From Betaproteobacteria bacterium (GTDB taxonomy: Bacteria; Pseudomonadota; Gammaproteobacteria; Burkholderiales; SG8-41): DNA of 24,769 nucleotides. Under the pieces are notes generated by a model. That model searched no databases and was not told the DNA's origin. It saw nothing but the letters and a program-made list of their open reading frames with translations. The DNA lies in assembly GCA_023266245.1 (NCBI GenBank), contig JAHFRO010000027.1, forward strand, positions 1 to 24,769, read 5' to 3'. The position numbers and the translations under genes were made by a program. This document shows, in pieces, positions 15,572 to 23,436 of this stretch. Numbering within the stretch: position 1 is the first letter of the stretch; each line of letters starts with the position of its first letter.

Positions 15572-16828
15572 ATGGACGTTGGAACCTATATGCACGGCAT
15601 CGGCCGGCAGGCGCGCGAAGCTTCGCGCGTGATCGCCAAAGCCGATACCGAAACCAAGAACCGCGCGCTCACGGAAATGGCGCGCGCGATCGAGCGCGAC
15701 GCCAAACGCCTGCTCGAGGCCAACGCGCGCGACCTCGAGCAGGCCAGGAAGCAGAAGCTCGACTCCGCGATGATCGACCGGCTGACGCTCACGCCCAAGG
15801 TGATCGAGGCGATGGCAGACGGTCTCAGGCAGATCGCGGCGTTGCCCGATCCGGTGGGCGAAGTGATCGGGCTCAAGCGCCGTCCTTCCGGCATCCAGGT
15901 CGGGCAGATGCGCGTGCCGCTGGGCGTGGTGGGCATCATCTACGAATCGCGCCCCAACGTGACGGCGGATGCCGCGGGGTTGTGCATCAAGTCCGGCAAC
16001 GCCGCCATCCTGCGCGGCGGCTCGGAAGCGATCCACTCCAACCAGGCGATCGCCGCCTGCGTGCACGCGGGGCTCAGGGCCGCAGGCCTGCCCGAGAACG
16101 TGGTGCAGGTGATCGAGACCACCGACCGCGCCGCGGTGGGCGAACTGATCACCATGCAGGACTACGTGGACGTGATCGTGCCGCGCGGGGGCAAGGGCCT
16201 GATCGAACGGCTGATGCGCGAGTCGCGCATTCCCATGATCAAGCACCTGCACGGCGTATGCCACACCTACCTTGACGACAAGGCCGATCCTGACAAGGCG
16301 ATCCGCATCGCCGACAACGCCAAGACCCAGCGCCTCGGCACCTGCAACACGATGGAGACGCTGCTGGTCGCGCGCGGCATCGCCAAACAGGTGCTGCCGC
16401 CGCTCTGCAAGATCTACCTCGAGAAGGGCATCGAACTGCGCGGCGACGACGAGGCACGCGGGATCGTGCCCCAGATGAAGCCCGCGACCGAGGAGGACTG
16501 GTACACCGAGTACCTCGACGCCATCCTCTCGGTGCGCGTGGTGAAGGACCTGGACGAGGCGATCGAGCACATCGCGAACTACGGCTCGCAGCACACGGAT
16601 GCGATCGTGACCGAGGACAACGCGCGCGCGCAGCGTTTTCTGCGCGAGGTGGATTCCAGCTCGGTGATGGTGAACGCCTCCACCCGCTTCGCCGACGGCT
16701 ACGAGTACGGGCTGGGCGCAGAGGTCGGCATTTCCACCGACAAGCTGCACGCGCGCGGGCCGGTGGGGCTCGAAGGCCTGACGTCGCTGAAGTATGTCGT
16801 CCTCGGCGACGGCCAGATAAGACAATAA
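15572..16828 (+). CDS. proA: Gamma-glutamyl phosphate reductase
   Basis: The second step of proline synthesis: reduces gamma-glutamyl phosphate to glutamate 5-semialdehyde with NADPH. The 418-residue protein has the aldehyde-dehydrogenase-like fold, with VPLGVVGIIYESRPNVT (115-131), KSGNAAILRGG (140-150), VPRGGKGLI (203-211) and the catalytic Cys258 in QRLGTCNT. The C-terminal FADGYEYGLGAEVGISTDKLHARGPVGLEGL is complete. Its position behind holA is common in betaproteobacteria. proB is not in this window. An octamer repeat element begins 7 bp after the stop. Confidence 0.96.
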   Translation: MDVGTYMHGIGRQAREASRVIAKADTETKNRALTEMARAIERDAKRLLEANARDLEQARKQKLDSAMIDRLTLTPKVIEAMADGLRQIAALPDPVGEVIGLKRRPSGIQVGQMRVPLGVVGIIYESRPNVTADAAGLCIKSGNAAILRGGSEAIHSNQAIAACVHAGLRAAGLPENVVQVIETTDRAAVGELITMQDYVDVIVPRGGKGLIERLMRESRIPMIKHLHGVCHTYLDDKADPDKAIRIADNAKTQRLGTCNTMETLLVARGIAKQVLPPLCKIYLEKGIELRGDDEARGIVPQMKPATEEDWYTEYLDAILSVRVVKDLDEAIEHIANYGSQHTDAIVTEDNARAQRFLREVDSSSVMVNASTRFADGYEYGLGAEVGISTDKLHARGPVGLEGLTSLKYVVLGDGQIRQ

Positions 16829-16834
16829 TTGAAC

Positions 16835-16971
16835 CACAGAGACACAGAGGCACGGAGAACCCCGAGAGATCTTCAAAGAGAAAACATCAAGCACGAACAC
16901 TGAATATCCGGGTTCAAGCTTGCTTTAATTTTCTGCTGGTTTTTCCTCTGTGTCTCTGTGTCTCTGTGGTT
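16835..16971. repeat. Paired inverted octamer array, unit CACAGAGA
   Basis: The left arm has three 8-bp units (16835-16858): CACAGAGA, CACAGAGG, CACGGAGA. After 86 bp come three reverse-complement units (16945-16968): CCTCTGTG and TCTCTGTG twice. The outer flanks also pair (AAC before, GTT after). It spans nearly the whole proA-lpdA gap. The spacer is AT-richer than the genes and I see no ORF in it. Confidence 0.88.
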
Positions 16972-16988
16972 GATGCCTTGGATTTCTT

Positions 16989-18749
16989 ATGAGCAGCGTC
17001 ATCGAAGTCAAAGTCCCCGACATCGGCGATTTCAAGAACATCCCGGTGATCGAGGTGCTGGTCAAGCCGGGCGACACCGTCAACAAGGAGGACTCGCTCA
17101 TCACGCTCGAGTCCGACAAGGCGACGATGGAGGTGCCCTCCCCCGCCGCCGGCGTGGTGAAGGAACTGAAGATCAGGGTCAGCGACAAGGTCTCCCAGGG
17201 CTCTTTGATCCTTACGCTCGAAGCGCGCGATGCCGCCGGCGCACCCGCGCCTGCCGCCAAAGCTCCGAGCGCGCCGCCTGTTTCCACGCCCGCCGCGCCG
17301 CCCGCTGCGGCGCCGACGCCGCCTCCCGTCGGTGTCAAAGGCGACATCCACGCCGAAGTGCTGGTGCTGGGCGCGGGTCCCGGCGGCTACACCGCGGCAT
17401 TCCGCGCCGCCGATCTCGGAAAGCAAGTCGTGCTGGTCGAGCGCTATCCGACACTGGGTGGCGTGTGCTTGAACGTTGGCTGCATCCCGTCGAAGGCGCT
17501 GCTGCACATCGCCAAGGTCCTCAGCGAAGCGCAGGAAGTCGCGCACGCCGGCATCGAGTTCGGCAAACCCAGGATCAGTCTCGACCAGCTCCGCGCGTGG
17601 AAAGCGGGCGTGGTGGGCCGTTTGACCAAGGGCCTCGCCGGTCTCGCCAAGCAGCGCAAGGTGCAGGTGGTTCAGGGCAAAGGCCAGTTCGCCTCGCCGC
17701 ATACTCTGCGCGTCGAGACCCCGGAAGGCGTGAAGACGGTCTCGTTTGACCACTGCATCATCGCCGCGGGCTCGAGCGTCGCGCGCATTCCCGGCTTCCC
17801 GTACGACGACAAGCGCATCATCGATTCCACCGGCGCGCTCGAGATTCCGGAAGTGCCGAAGCGTTTGCTCGTGATCGGCGGCGGCATCATCGGGCTGGAA
17901 ATGGCGACGGTGTACGACGCGCTCGGCTCGAAGATCACCGTGGTCGAGCTCATGGACTCGCTCATCCCCGGCACCGACCAGGACGTGATCAGGCCGCTCG
18001 CCAAGCGCATCGAGAAGCGCTACGAGAAGATCCTGCTCAAAACCAGGGTCACGAAGATCGAAGCGCAGAAGGACGGGCTCAAAGTCACTTTCGAAGGCGA
18101 CAATGCGCCCAAGCCGGACGTGTTCGACACCGTCCTGATGGCGGTCGGACGCCGCCCCAACGGGCGCGACATCAACGCGCAGGCGGCGGGCGTGAACGTC
18201 AACGAGCGCGGCTATATCCCGGTGGACAAGCAGCTGCGCACCAACGTGCCGCACATCTACGCGATCGGCGACATCTGCGGCGAGCCCATGCTCGCGCACA
18301 AGGCGACCCATGAGGGCAAGACCGCCGCGGAAGTGATCGCCGGACACAAGGCGTCCTTCGACGCGCGCACCATCCCCTCGGTCGCCTATACCGATCCGGA
18401 AGTGGCGTGGATGGGATTAACCGAGACGCAGTGCCAGGCTCAGGGTATAGAATATGAAAAAGCGGTGTTCCCGTGGGCGGCGAGCGGCCGCGCGCTCTCG
18501 ATGGACCGTGACGAGGGCATGACCAAGCTTCTCTTCGACAAGAACACGCGCCGCCTGCTCGGTGCGGCGATGAGCGGCGTCAACGCCGGCGAGCTCGTCA
18601 CCGAAACCGTGCTCGCGCTGGAGATGGGGGCGGACGCCGCCGACATTGGCCTCACCGTCCACCCGCATCCCACGCTGTCCGAGACCGTTTTCTTCGCCGC
18701 GGAAATCGCGGAAGGCAGCATCACCGACCTTTATATGCCGAAGCGGTAG
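16989..18749 (+). CDS. lpdA: Dihydrolipoyl dehydrogenase (E3) with N-terminal lipoyl domain
   Basis: Reoxidises dihydrolipoamide in 2-oxoacid dehydrogenase complexes, passing electrons through FAD to NAD+. Residues 1-80 form a lipoyl domain with the lipoylated Lys at 44 (LESDKATME). An Ala/Pro linker (about 82-117) leads to the FAD site GAGPGG (128-133) and the redox disulfide C160/C165 in GGVCLNVGCIPSK. The second nucleotide site is GGGIIGLEMA, the FAD-binding YAIGDIC is present, and the C-terminal dimer domain has the HPHPTLSE active-site pair H560/E565. The 586-residue length is normal for the lipoyl-fused form seen in betaproteobacterial pyruvate dehydrogenase. aceE and aceF are not adjacent: proA lies upstream and an unknown gene downstream. 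Confidence 0.95.
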   Translation: MSSVIEVKVPDIGDFKNIPVIEVLVKPGDTVNKEDSLITLESDKATMEVPSPAAGVVKELKIRVSDKVSQGSLILTLEARDAAGAPAPAAKAPSAPPVSTPAAPPAAAPTPPPVGVKGDIHAEVLVLGAGPGGYTAAFRAADLGKQVVLVERYPTLGGVCLNVGCIPSKALLHIAKVLSEAQEVAHAGIEFGKPRISLDQLRAWKAGVVGRLTKGLAGLAKQRKVQVVQGKGQFASPHTLRVETPEGVKTVSFDHCIIAAGSSVARIPGFPYDDKRIIDSTGALEIPEVPKRLLVIGGGIIGLEMATVYDALGSKITVVELMDSLIPGTDQDVIRPLAKRIEKRYEKILLKTRVTKIEAQKDGLKVTFEGDNAPKPDVFDTVLMAVGRRPNGRDINAQAAGVNVNERGYIPVDKQLRTNVPHIYAIGDICGEPMLAHKATHEGKTAAEVIAGHKASFDARTIPSVAYTDPEVAWMGLTETQCQAQGIEYEKAVFPWAASGRALSMDRDEGMTKLLFDKNTRRLLGAAMSGVNAGELVTETVLALEMGADAADIGLTVHPHPTLSETVFFAAEIAEGSITDLYMPKR

Positions 18750-18759
18750 TCACCATTTG

Positions 18760-18787
18760 GCCGGCGCCGCGGCAACCCGCCGCCGGC
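18760..18787 (+). other. GC-rich intercistronic hairpin
   Basis: GCCGGCG (18760-18766) pairs with CGCCGGC (18781-18787), and inside it GCGG (18769-18772) pairs with CCGC (18777-18780) around a CAAC loop, with a CC bulge. No T-tract follows, and the next gene has a Shine-Dalgarno 8 bp later. It may protect the lpdA mRNA end or attenuate read-through. Confidence 0.4.
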
Positions 18788-18811
18788 AATGTCAAGAAGG
18801 AGCCCCCCGCG

Positions 18812-20440
18812 ATGTTGGAGTGGTTGAGCAATATCGGCAAGAAGGCCGACCACCCGATGTACAACGTCGCAGAGGCGCAGAAGCTGCTTGCCGACCTGCC
18901 CAAAGACAACGGCAAGGCGCTCGAGGAAATCTCCTCCTCGCTGGAGACGGTCACCGCGACCCCCGGTTTTCCCCTGGCCGACCGGATCGGGGTCATCAAG
19001 CTGCTCGACGAGACCGGGCAGAAGAGGGAATCCAACGCGCTGTCGGACTTCCTGAGGAGCACGGCGCTCAAAGAGTTCGAGCGGCTCCATCTGTGGCAGG
19101 TGCTGGTCGAGTTCTGGGAGCATCTCTCGTCCGCTTGCCGCCTCTGCCTGCAGGAGATCGCCCAGGCGGCCCGGCCGGGCGGCGCCACGCATCCGGAGTG
19201 CACGCTGCTCGTCGTGCGCGCGCTGCGCGCCCTTGCGAACGAAGCGAAAATCCTGCATCTCAGGTACCTGCCGGTGAGGGAGCGCATATGGCAGGAACTG
19301 GGCGAGCTCTACAGCATGAGCGAAAAAGAGCGAATCGCCGCGGAATTGCTGAAGGCCTACGCAACCGATCTCTTTCCCACCACTGCGCGCCAGGAATTCC
19401 TGCGCTCGCTCATGGTGGATGCGTCGATCCCCGAGTCCATGCAGACGAAAGAGATGGAGCTCTCGGCGCGCGTCATCGCGCGGCTCGCCTCGGGCTTCAC
19501 ACTCCACCCGAAGCCCGAGGAGGGATGCAACTTCTGTTTCGATCTCGCGCACCCGGCCCGCCCGATCCGCTGCTCGCCGGAGGTGCCGGCGACCGGCACC
19601 CTGCGTTACTTCGGGGCGGGTCGGGCCGTCGCCGCGATCCAGGAAATCATCGAACGGCATACCGCGAACCCCGGGGAGCCGGAAAAACGCTTCGGAGACG
19701 ACTTCTCCATCCAGGAGAAGCTGGTCGTCCTCAAGCGCCTGCTGCTTTATTGGGGCGAGTCGCCGCCGCAGCGGCACGGGCCGCGCGTGAAGATCGACGC
19801 GAAGATGAAGATCTCGCACGGGTTCCAGGCCACGGCCGAGCTCGTGACCCGCATCGAGTTCAGCGGCATGGCGGAGATGACCGAGGACCAGCGCCTGAAG
19901 GTGAAGAAGCAGACCGGCATCGCGCTCCAGGCGCAGGAAGCCACGGCGGTGATCACCGAATGGGTGGAGCGCGACGGCAGCACGTGGGGAATGGGGGTGG
20001 ACGTCCCGCGCCCGGACGAGCCCTGGGCGAAGATCGGAACGTTGTGCGTGTTCCAGGCGCCGGGGCACAAGTCGTGGTGGGTGGGCGCGATCCGGCGGAT
20101 GTACCGCGACCAGCAGGACCGCGCGCACGCCGGCATCGAAATACTTTCCAAGAAGCCGCTGTCGGTGTACCTGCGCGGCATCGGCGAGGGCGCGCAGCGC
20201 GCCGAGAACTGGCAGACCTCCTCCGGCTCGTTCGAGTTCACCTTCGTGAACGCGCTGATCCTCAGCGAGAGCGCGACCTCCGCCACGCGCCGCGAGATTC
20301 TGATCGCACGCGAGCTGTTCAACCCCGGCATCCAGTACGAAGTCATGATGGGCGAGCAGACGCCGCACCTGCGGCTCGAGGAGCTGCTCGACCGCGGAGA
20401 GGACTACGACCGCGTGCGGGTGTCGTGGCTCAAGCGTTAG
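18812..20440 (+). CDS. Hypothetical protein (542 aa), possible PilZ-like C-terminal region
   Basis: I do not firmly recognise this protein. Its translation start is well supported: GAAGGAG (18796-18802) lies 9 bp before the ATG. There is no signal peptide or membrane segment, so it is probably cytoplasmic. Residues 1-240 are largely helical (LLADLPKDNGKALEEISSSLETV, then long Leu/Ala/Glu-rich stretches). Near 247-258 is a Cys cluster (GCNFCFDL, RPIRCSP). From about 390 to 455 the pattern changes to beta-rich sequence (GMGVDVPRPDEPWAKIGTLCVFQ, WWVGAIRRMYRD, HAGIEILSK) like PilZ-type barrels, but I cannot identify the RxxxR c-di-GMP motif with confidence. It follows lpdA on the same strand and could be cotranscribed. 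Confidence 0.75.
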   Translation: MLEWLSNIGKKADHPMYNVAEAQKLLADLPKDNGKALEEISSSLETVTATPGFPLADRIGVIKLLDETGQKRESNALSDFLRSTALKEFERLHLWQVLVEFWEHLSSACRLCLQEIAQAARPGGATHPECTLLVVRALRALANEAKILHLRYLPVRERIWQELGELYSMSEKERIAAELLKAYATDLFPTTARQEFLRSLMVDASIPESMQTKEMELSARVIARLASGFTLHPKPEEGCNFCFDLAHPARPIRCSPEVPATGTLRYFGAGRAVAAIQEIIERHTANPGEPEKRFGDDFSIQEKLVVLKRLLLYWGESPPQRHGPRVKIDAKMKISHGFQATAELVTRIEFSGMAEMTEDQRLKVKKQTGIALQAQEATAVITEWVERDGSTWGMGVDVPRPDEPWAKIGTLCVFQAPGHKSWWVGAIRRMYRDQQDRAHAGIEILSKKPLSVYLRGIGEGAQRAENWQTSSGSFEFTFVNALILSESATSATRREILIARELFNPGIQYEVMMGEQTPHLRLEELLDRGEDYDRVRVSWLKR

Positions 20441-20468
20441 TGTCTGCGGTCACCCATTTCATCCGCCA

Positions 20469-20699
20469 TTAGCGCCTCACCCCCGGCGTCTCGATCGGCA
20501 GACCCTGCGCCCGCCACGCGATGAAAAGTTCCAGGTCCAGCAGCTCCTGCGCGCCGTAGGGCGGCATCTCGGCGCGCACGCCGTAGTAGCAGCTGCGGAT
20601 CCTCCGCTCGATCGATCCCACCGTCTGCCATTCCAGGCGATAGATAGGATAGGCGTTGCCGTGGCCCTGGCTGATGGTTTCGGCGAGCAGCTTCCTGCC
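20469..20699 (-). pseudogene. soxA: soxA 3' remnant (C-terminal 76 residues)
   Basis: On the minus strand an open stretch of 76 codons ending in TAA encodes the C-terminus of SoxA, the sulfur-oxidation c-type cytochrome that with SoxX attaches thiosulfate to SoxY. Recognisable parts are KLLAETISQGHGNAYP, YRLEWQTVGSI, RIRSCYYGVRAEMPPYG, with the conserved Cys near fragment residue 37, and the typical ending GLPIETPGVRR. Upstream the match stops near 20699: the CxxCH haem motif expected about 8 residues earlier is absent and no start codon in frame gives a plausible gene. No other sox gene is in the window. This is a truncated remnant in another frame from the longer open stretch overlapping it. 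Identification rests on sequence recognition. Confidence 0.7.
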
Positions 20700-20756
20700 C
20701 CGGCCGGGCCGCGCGCTGGAGTAAAGTGTGGATGCGGGCGGGAGGGCCCGGCCGGG
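20699..20756. repeat. 12-bp perfect inverted repeat at the soxA breakpoint
   Basis: CCCGGCCGGGCC (20699-20710) and GGCCCGGCCGGG (20745-20756) are exact inverted copies separated by 34 bp. The left arm begins exactly where the recognisable soxA sequence ends. It may be a scar of rearrangement or a strong hairpin ahead of the Bug gene. Confidence 0.55.
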
Positions 20757-20798
20757 AAGCGATTGCCGCGCTGGTTACACCGAAACTGGAGGAAAAAA

Positions 20799-21788
20799 AT
20801 GACCCCCAAGCCAATGGTTTTTCCTCTGCCGTTTGTCGTGCTTGCGCTGAGCCTAGGCTGTGCAGCCGGCAGGACTCTCGCACAGACGGAGTACCCCAGC
20901 CGGCCGATCCGGTTCCTGGTCGGAGCGGTTCCGGGCGGCGCAACGGACATATTGGCCAGGGCCATCGGGCACAAGCTCGGCGAGAACCTGCGCCAGCAAG
21001 TCGTCATCGAGAATCGCCCGGGGGCCAACCAGATCATCGCGGCCGAGTTGACCGCGAAATCGCCACCCGACGGGCATACCCTCCTCATGGTCCCGTCGGG
21101 TTTCACCATCAACCCCGCGATCTACCGGAAACTGCCGTTCGACCCGATACGCGATTTTTCGGCGATCAGCCTGGTTGCGAATGTCCCGAACATTTTGGTG
21201 ATACACCCCTCGTTACCGGCGAGGTCCGTGAAGAGTCTGATCGCCCTGGCTCGCGCAAGACCCGGGCAAATGACTTACGGTTCCTCCGGCACGGGGTCGC
21301 CCAGCCACTTGTCGGCCGAGCTGTTCAAGATGCTCACCAAGGCCGACTTCGTGCATGTGCCCTACAGGGGCTCGGGGCAGTCAATGATTGATTTGCTGGC
21401 CGGACATTTACAGTTGTCTTTTCCCTCCATTCCGGCTTCCATCCCGTACATCAAGTCCGGGAAGCTGGTAGCGTTGGGCGTTACCACCAGCAAACGTTCT
21501 TCCTCGCTGCCGGAAGTTCCGACCATCGACGAGTCCGGCGTCAAGGGGTACGAAGTCAGCGGCTGGTATGGCGTGCTCGGCCCGGCAAAAATTCCCAAAC
21601 TCCTGGTCGCCAAGCTCAACGGCGAGATCAACCGGGTACTGCAAGCCCCGGAAATGCGCGACTCGCTGTTACGGCAGGGTGCTGATCCGCTGGGAAGCTC
21701 GCCGGAGGAATTTGCCGCGACCATCGCCGCCGACCTTGGCAAGTGGGCGAAGGTCGTATCTGCCGCAGGCATCAAGGTGGAACAATGA
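20799..21788 (+). CDS. Bug-family (TctC-like) periplasmic solute-binding protein
   Basis: The substrate-binding protein of the tripartite tricarboxylate transport type, very numerous in Burkholderiales, where most copies are orphans with unknown organic-acid ligands. The 329-residue precursor starts with a Sec signal peptide (about 1-28, ending RTLAQ), then YPSRPIRFLVGAVPGGATDILAR, the family ligand-loop signature. Later motifs are VVIENRPGANQIIAA, DGHTLLM, YRKLPFDPIRDFSAISLVANVPNILV and VPYRGSGQSMIDLLAGHLQLSF. GGAGG (20788-20792) lies 6 bp before the ATG at 20799, which settles the start. No TctA or TctB genes are nearby. It occupies the gap between a truncated soxA and mtgA, suggesting it arrived by rearrangement. 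Confidence 0.92.
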   Translation: MTPKPMVFPLPFVVLALSLGCAAGRTLAQTEYPSRPIRFLVGAVPGGATDILARAIGHKLGENLRQQVVIENRPGANQIIAAELTAKSPPDGHTLLMVPSGFTINPAIYRKLPFDPIRDFSAISLVANVPNILVIHPSLPARSVKSLIALARARPGQMTYGSSGTGSPSHLSAELFKMLTKADFVHVPYRGSGQSMIDLLAGHLQLSFPSIPASIPYIKSGKLVALGVTTSKRSSSLPEVPTIDESGVKGYEVSGWYGVLGPAKIPKLLVAKLNGEINRVLQAPEMRDSLLRQGADPLGSSPEEFAATIAADLGKWAKVVSAAGIKVEQ

Positions 21789-21822
21789 CCGCGACGCTGC
21801 TGCCGGGCCCGGCTCCCGCGCG

Positions 21823-22518
21823 TCACGGCGCCTGCGCCGCTTTCATGCGCGCAAGGATCACCGCGGTGCGCTGGGCGAGGTACCGCGTCTCGCTCCCCGG
21901 CCCGTAGCGGCGCGGGCTCGGCACCATCGCGGCGAGCCGCGCCGCCTGCTCGGGCGTGAGGTTCGCTGCCGCGACGCCGAAGTGGTGGCGTGCCGCGGCC
22001 TCCGCTCCGAATACGCCGTCGCCCCACTCGATCACGTTGAGATAGATCTCGAGGATGCGGCGCTTGGTCAGGATGGTCTCGAGCATCATCGTGATCGCCG
22101 CCTCCTGCGCCTTGCGCCACCAGGCGCGCTCGCCGGAGAGGAAGAGATTCTTGGCCAGCTGCTGGGTGATGGTCGAGGCGCCGAAGACGATCTCCCCCTC
22201 TCTCACGTTCTTTTCGTAGGCCTGCTGGATCGCCTCCCAGTCGAAGCCCCTGTGGCTCAGGAACCTGGCGTCCTCGGCCACGACGACGGCCCGCTTGAGG
22301 TGGACGGAAATGCGCCGGTACGGGACCCACTGGTGCGCGAGCCGGGCTTGCGGGTCTTCCTCGCGCAGGATTTCGAGCCGCGCCGCCATGAACGCGGTGG
22401 TTTCCGGGTTGCGGTCCGCCCAGTACCAGATGTGCACCACGAACCAGAACTGGATGAGCACGAGCGTGATCAGCGCCAGCAGCGCGCCGTACCCGATCCA
22501 GCGCAGGAAGGTTCGCAT
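21823..22518 (-). CDS. mtgA: Monofunctional peptidoglycan glycosyltransferase
   Basis: Polymerises lipid II into glycan strands. The 231-residue protein has one N-terminal membrane anchor (about 8-30) and a GT51 domain: the catalytic EDARFLSHRGFDWEAI (E82), GASTITQQLAKNLFL (113-127), RKAQEAAITMMLETILTKRRILEIYLNVIEWG and the terminal NLTPEQAARLAAMVPSPRRYGP. There is no transpeptidase domain, which separates it from bifunctional PBP1 proteins. The ATG at 22518 gives the family N-terminus (MRTFLRWIGYG). It is the last gene of the minus-strand run with tonB and aroE, and a repeat array fills the gap to aroE, ending 5 bp before its start codon. Confidence 0.95.
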   Translation of the reverse strand: MRTFLRWIGYGALLALITLVLIQFWFVVHIWYWADRNPETTAFMAARLEILREEDPQARLAHQWVPYRRISVHLKRAVVVAEDARFLSHRGFDWEAIQQAYEKNVREGEIVFGASTITQQLAKNLFLSGERAWWRKAQEAAITMMLETILTKRRILEIYLNVIEWGDGVFGAEAAARHHFGVAAANLTPEQAARLAAMVPSPRRYGPGSETRYLAQRTAVILARMKAAQAP

Positions 22519-22523
22519 GGCGA

Positions 22524-22610
22524 GTGAGCGGTAAGCGGTCAGCAGTGAGCGGCGAAATACTAAACGCGCTTTCGGGTGTCTCCGCTTACCGTTTACTGCT
22601 AACCGCTTAC
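22524..22610. repeat. Paired inverted heptamer array, unit GTRAGCG
   Basis: The left arm has four units (22524-22551): GTGAGCG, GTAAGCG, GTCAGCA, GTGAGCG. After 31 bp come four reverse-complement units (22583-22610): CGCTTAC, CGTTTAC, TGCTAAC, CGCTTAC. The right arm runs into the 3' end of aroE, and the aroE stop codon lies in the third right-arm unit. The left arm sits 5 bp upstream of the mtgA start. Confidence 0.9.
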
Positions 22611-23432
22611 CCGCTTCTTGAGCATCGCGATCGCCGATCGCGTCTCCGGATACACGCCGCGCCAGATGAAGAACGATTCGGCGGCCTGCTCGACCAGCAT
22701 CCCGAGCCCGTCGGAGACGCGGGCGCCACGCTCTTGCGCGAATTTCATGAACGGCGTGCGCTTGGCGTAAACCATGTCGTAGGCGAGCGCGCCGGGCGCA
22801 AACACGCTCTCCGGGATCGGCGGCATGGCATCCTCGAGCCCGGCCGAAGTGGCGTTGATCACGATGTCGAACTGCGCGCCGGCAAGCGCCTCGTACGAAC
22901 GCGCGGTGATGCCCTGCAGCGCGTACTGCTGCAGCTTTTCGAAATGCCCGACCAGCGCGATCGCTTTCTCCAGCGTGCGGTTGGCCACCACGAGGCCCCC
23001 CGGCTGCTCGCGCAGCAGCGGCTCCATCACGCCGTAGCTCGCGCCCCCCGCCCCCATCAGCAGCACGCGTTTTCCCCGCACCGGGACGCGCAGGTTGCGC
23101 GTGAGGTCCCGCACGAGCCCGATGCCGTCGGTGTTGTGGCCGACGATCTCGCCGCCCTGCAACGCGAGCGTGTTGACGGCGCCCGCGGCCAGCGCAAAAC
23201 CGTGGCGCGTGCCGGCGAGATGCCACGCTTCATGCTTGAAGGGGAGCGTCACGTTGAGGCCGTTGCCCCCTTCGTCGCGAAACTTGAGGATCGCGGCGCG
23301 GAAGCCGTCGCGGGGCGCGAGTATCCTGCCGTAGGAGATGTCCTGTCCGGTCACCCGCGCGAACTCGGCGTGGATCGCCGGCGACTGGCTATGCTCGACC
23401 GGGTTGCCGATCACGGCGTATTTATCGGGCAT
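22599..23432 (-). CDS. aroE: Shikimate dehydrogenase
   Basis: Reduces 3-dehydroshikimate to shikimate with NADPH in aromatic amino acid synthesis. The 277-residue protein has the substrate site NPVEHSQSP (10-18; S15, S17), the catalytic Lys66 in NVTLPFK and NTDG (100-103; D102). The nucleotide loop GAGGASYG (127-134) is followed by VVANRTLEKA in the NADP-binding domain. The C-terminal GLGMLVEQAAESFFIWRGVYP is typical. The stop codon and last few residues fall in the right arm of a heptamer array, so the exact C-terminus was probably shaped by the repeat. The ATG at 23432 lies 4 bp from another array. It is probably cotranscribed with tonB and mtgA. Confidence 0.96.
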   Translation of the reverse strand: MPDKYAVIGNPVEHSQSPAIHAEFARVTGQDISYGRILAPRDGFRAAILKFRDEGGNGLNVTLPFKHEAWHLAGTRHGFALAAGAVNTLALQGGEIVGHNTDGIGLVRDLTRNLRVPVRGKRVLLMGAGGASYGVMEPLLREQPGGLVVANRTLEKAIALVGHFEKLQQYALQGITARSYEALAGAQFDIVINATSAGLEDAMPPIPESVFAPGALAYDMVYAKRTPFMKFAQERGARVSDGLGMLVEQAAESFFIWRGVYPETRSAIAMLKKRVSG

Positions 23433-23436
23433 TTTT

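Noticed and set aside
20477..21112. Minus-strand ORF of 211 codons overlapping the soxA remnant
   Set aside because: The recognisable SoxA sequence is in a different frame, and the 211-codon frame reads as Arg/Ser-rich shadow sequence that overlaps the Bug gene.
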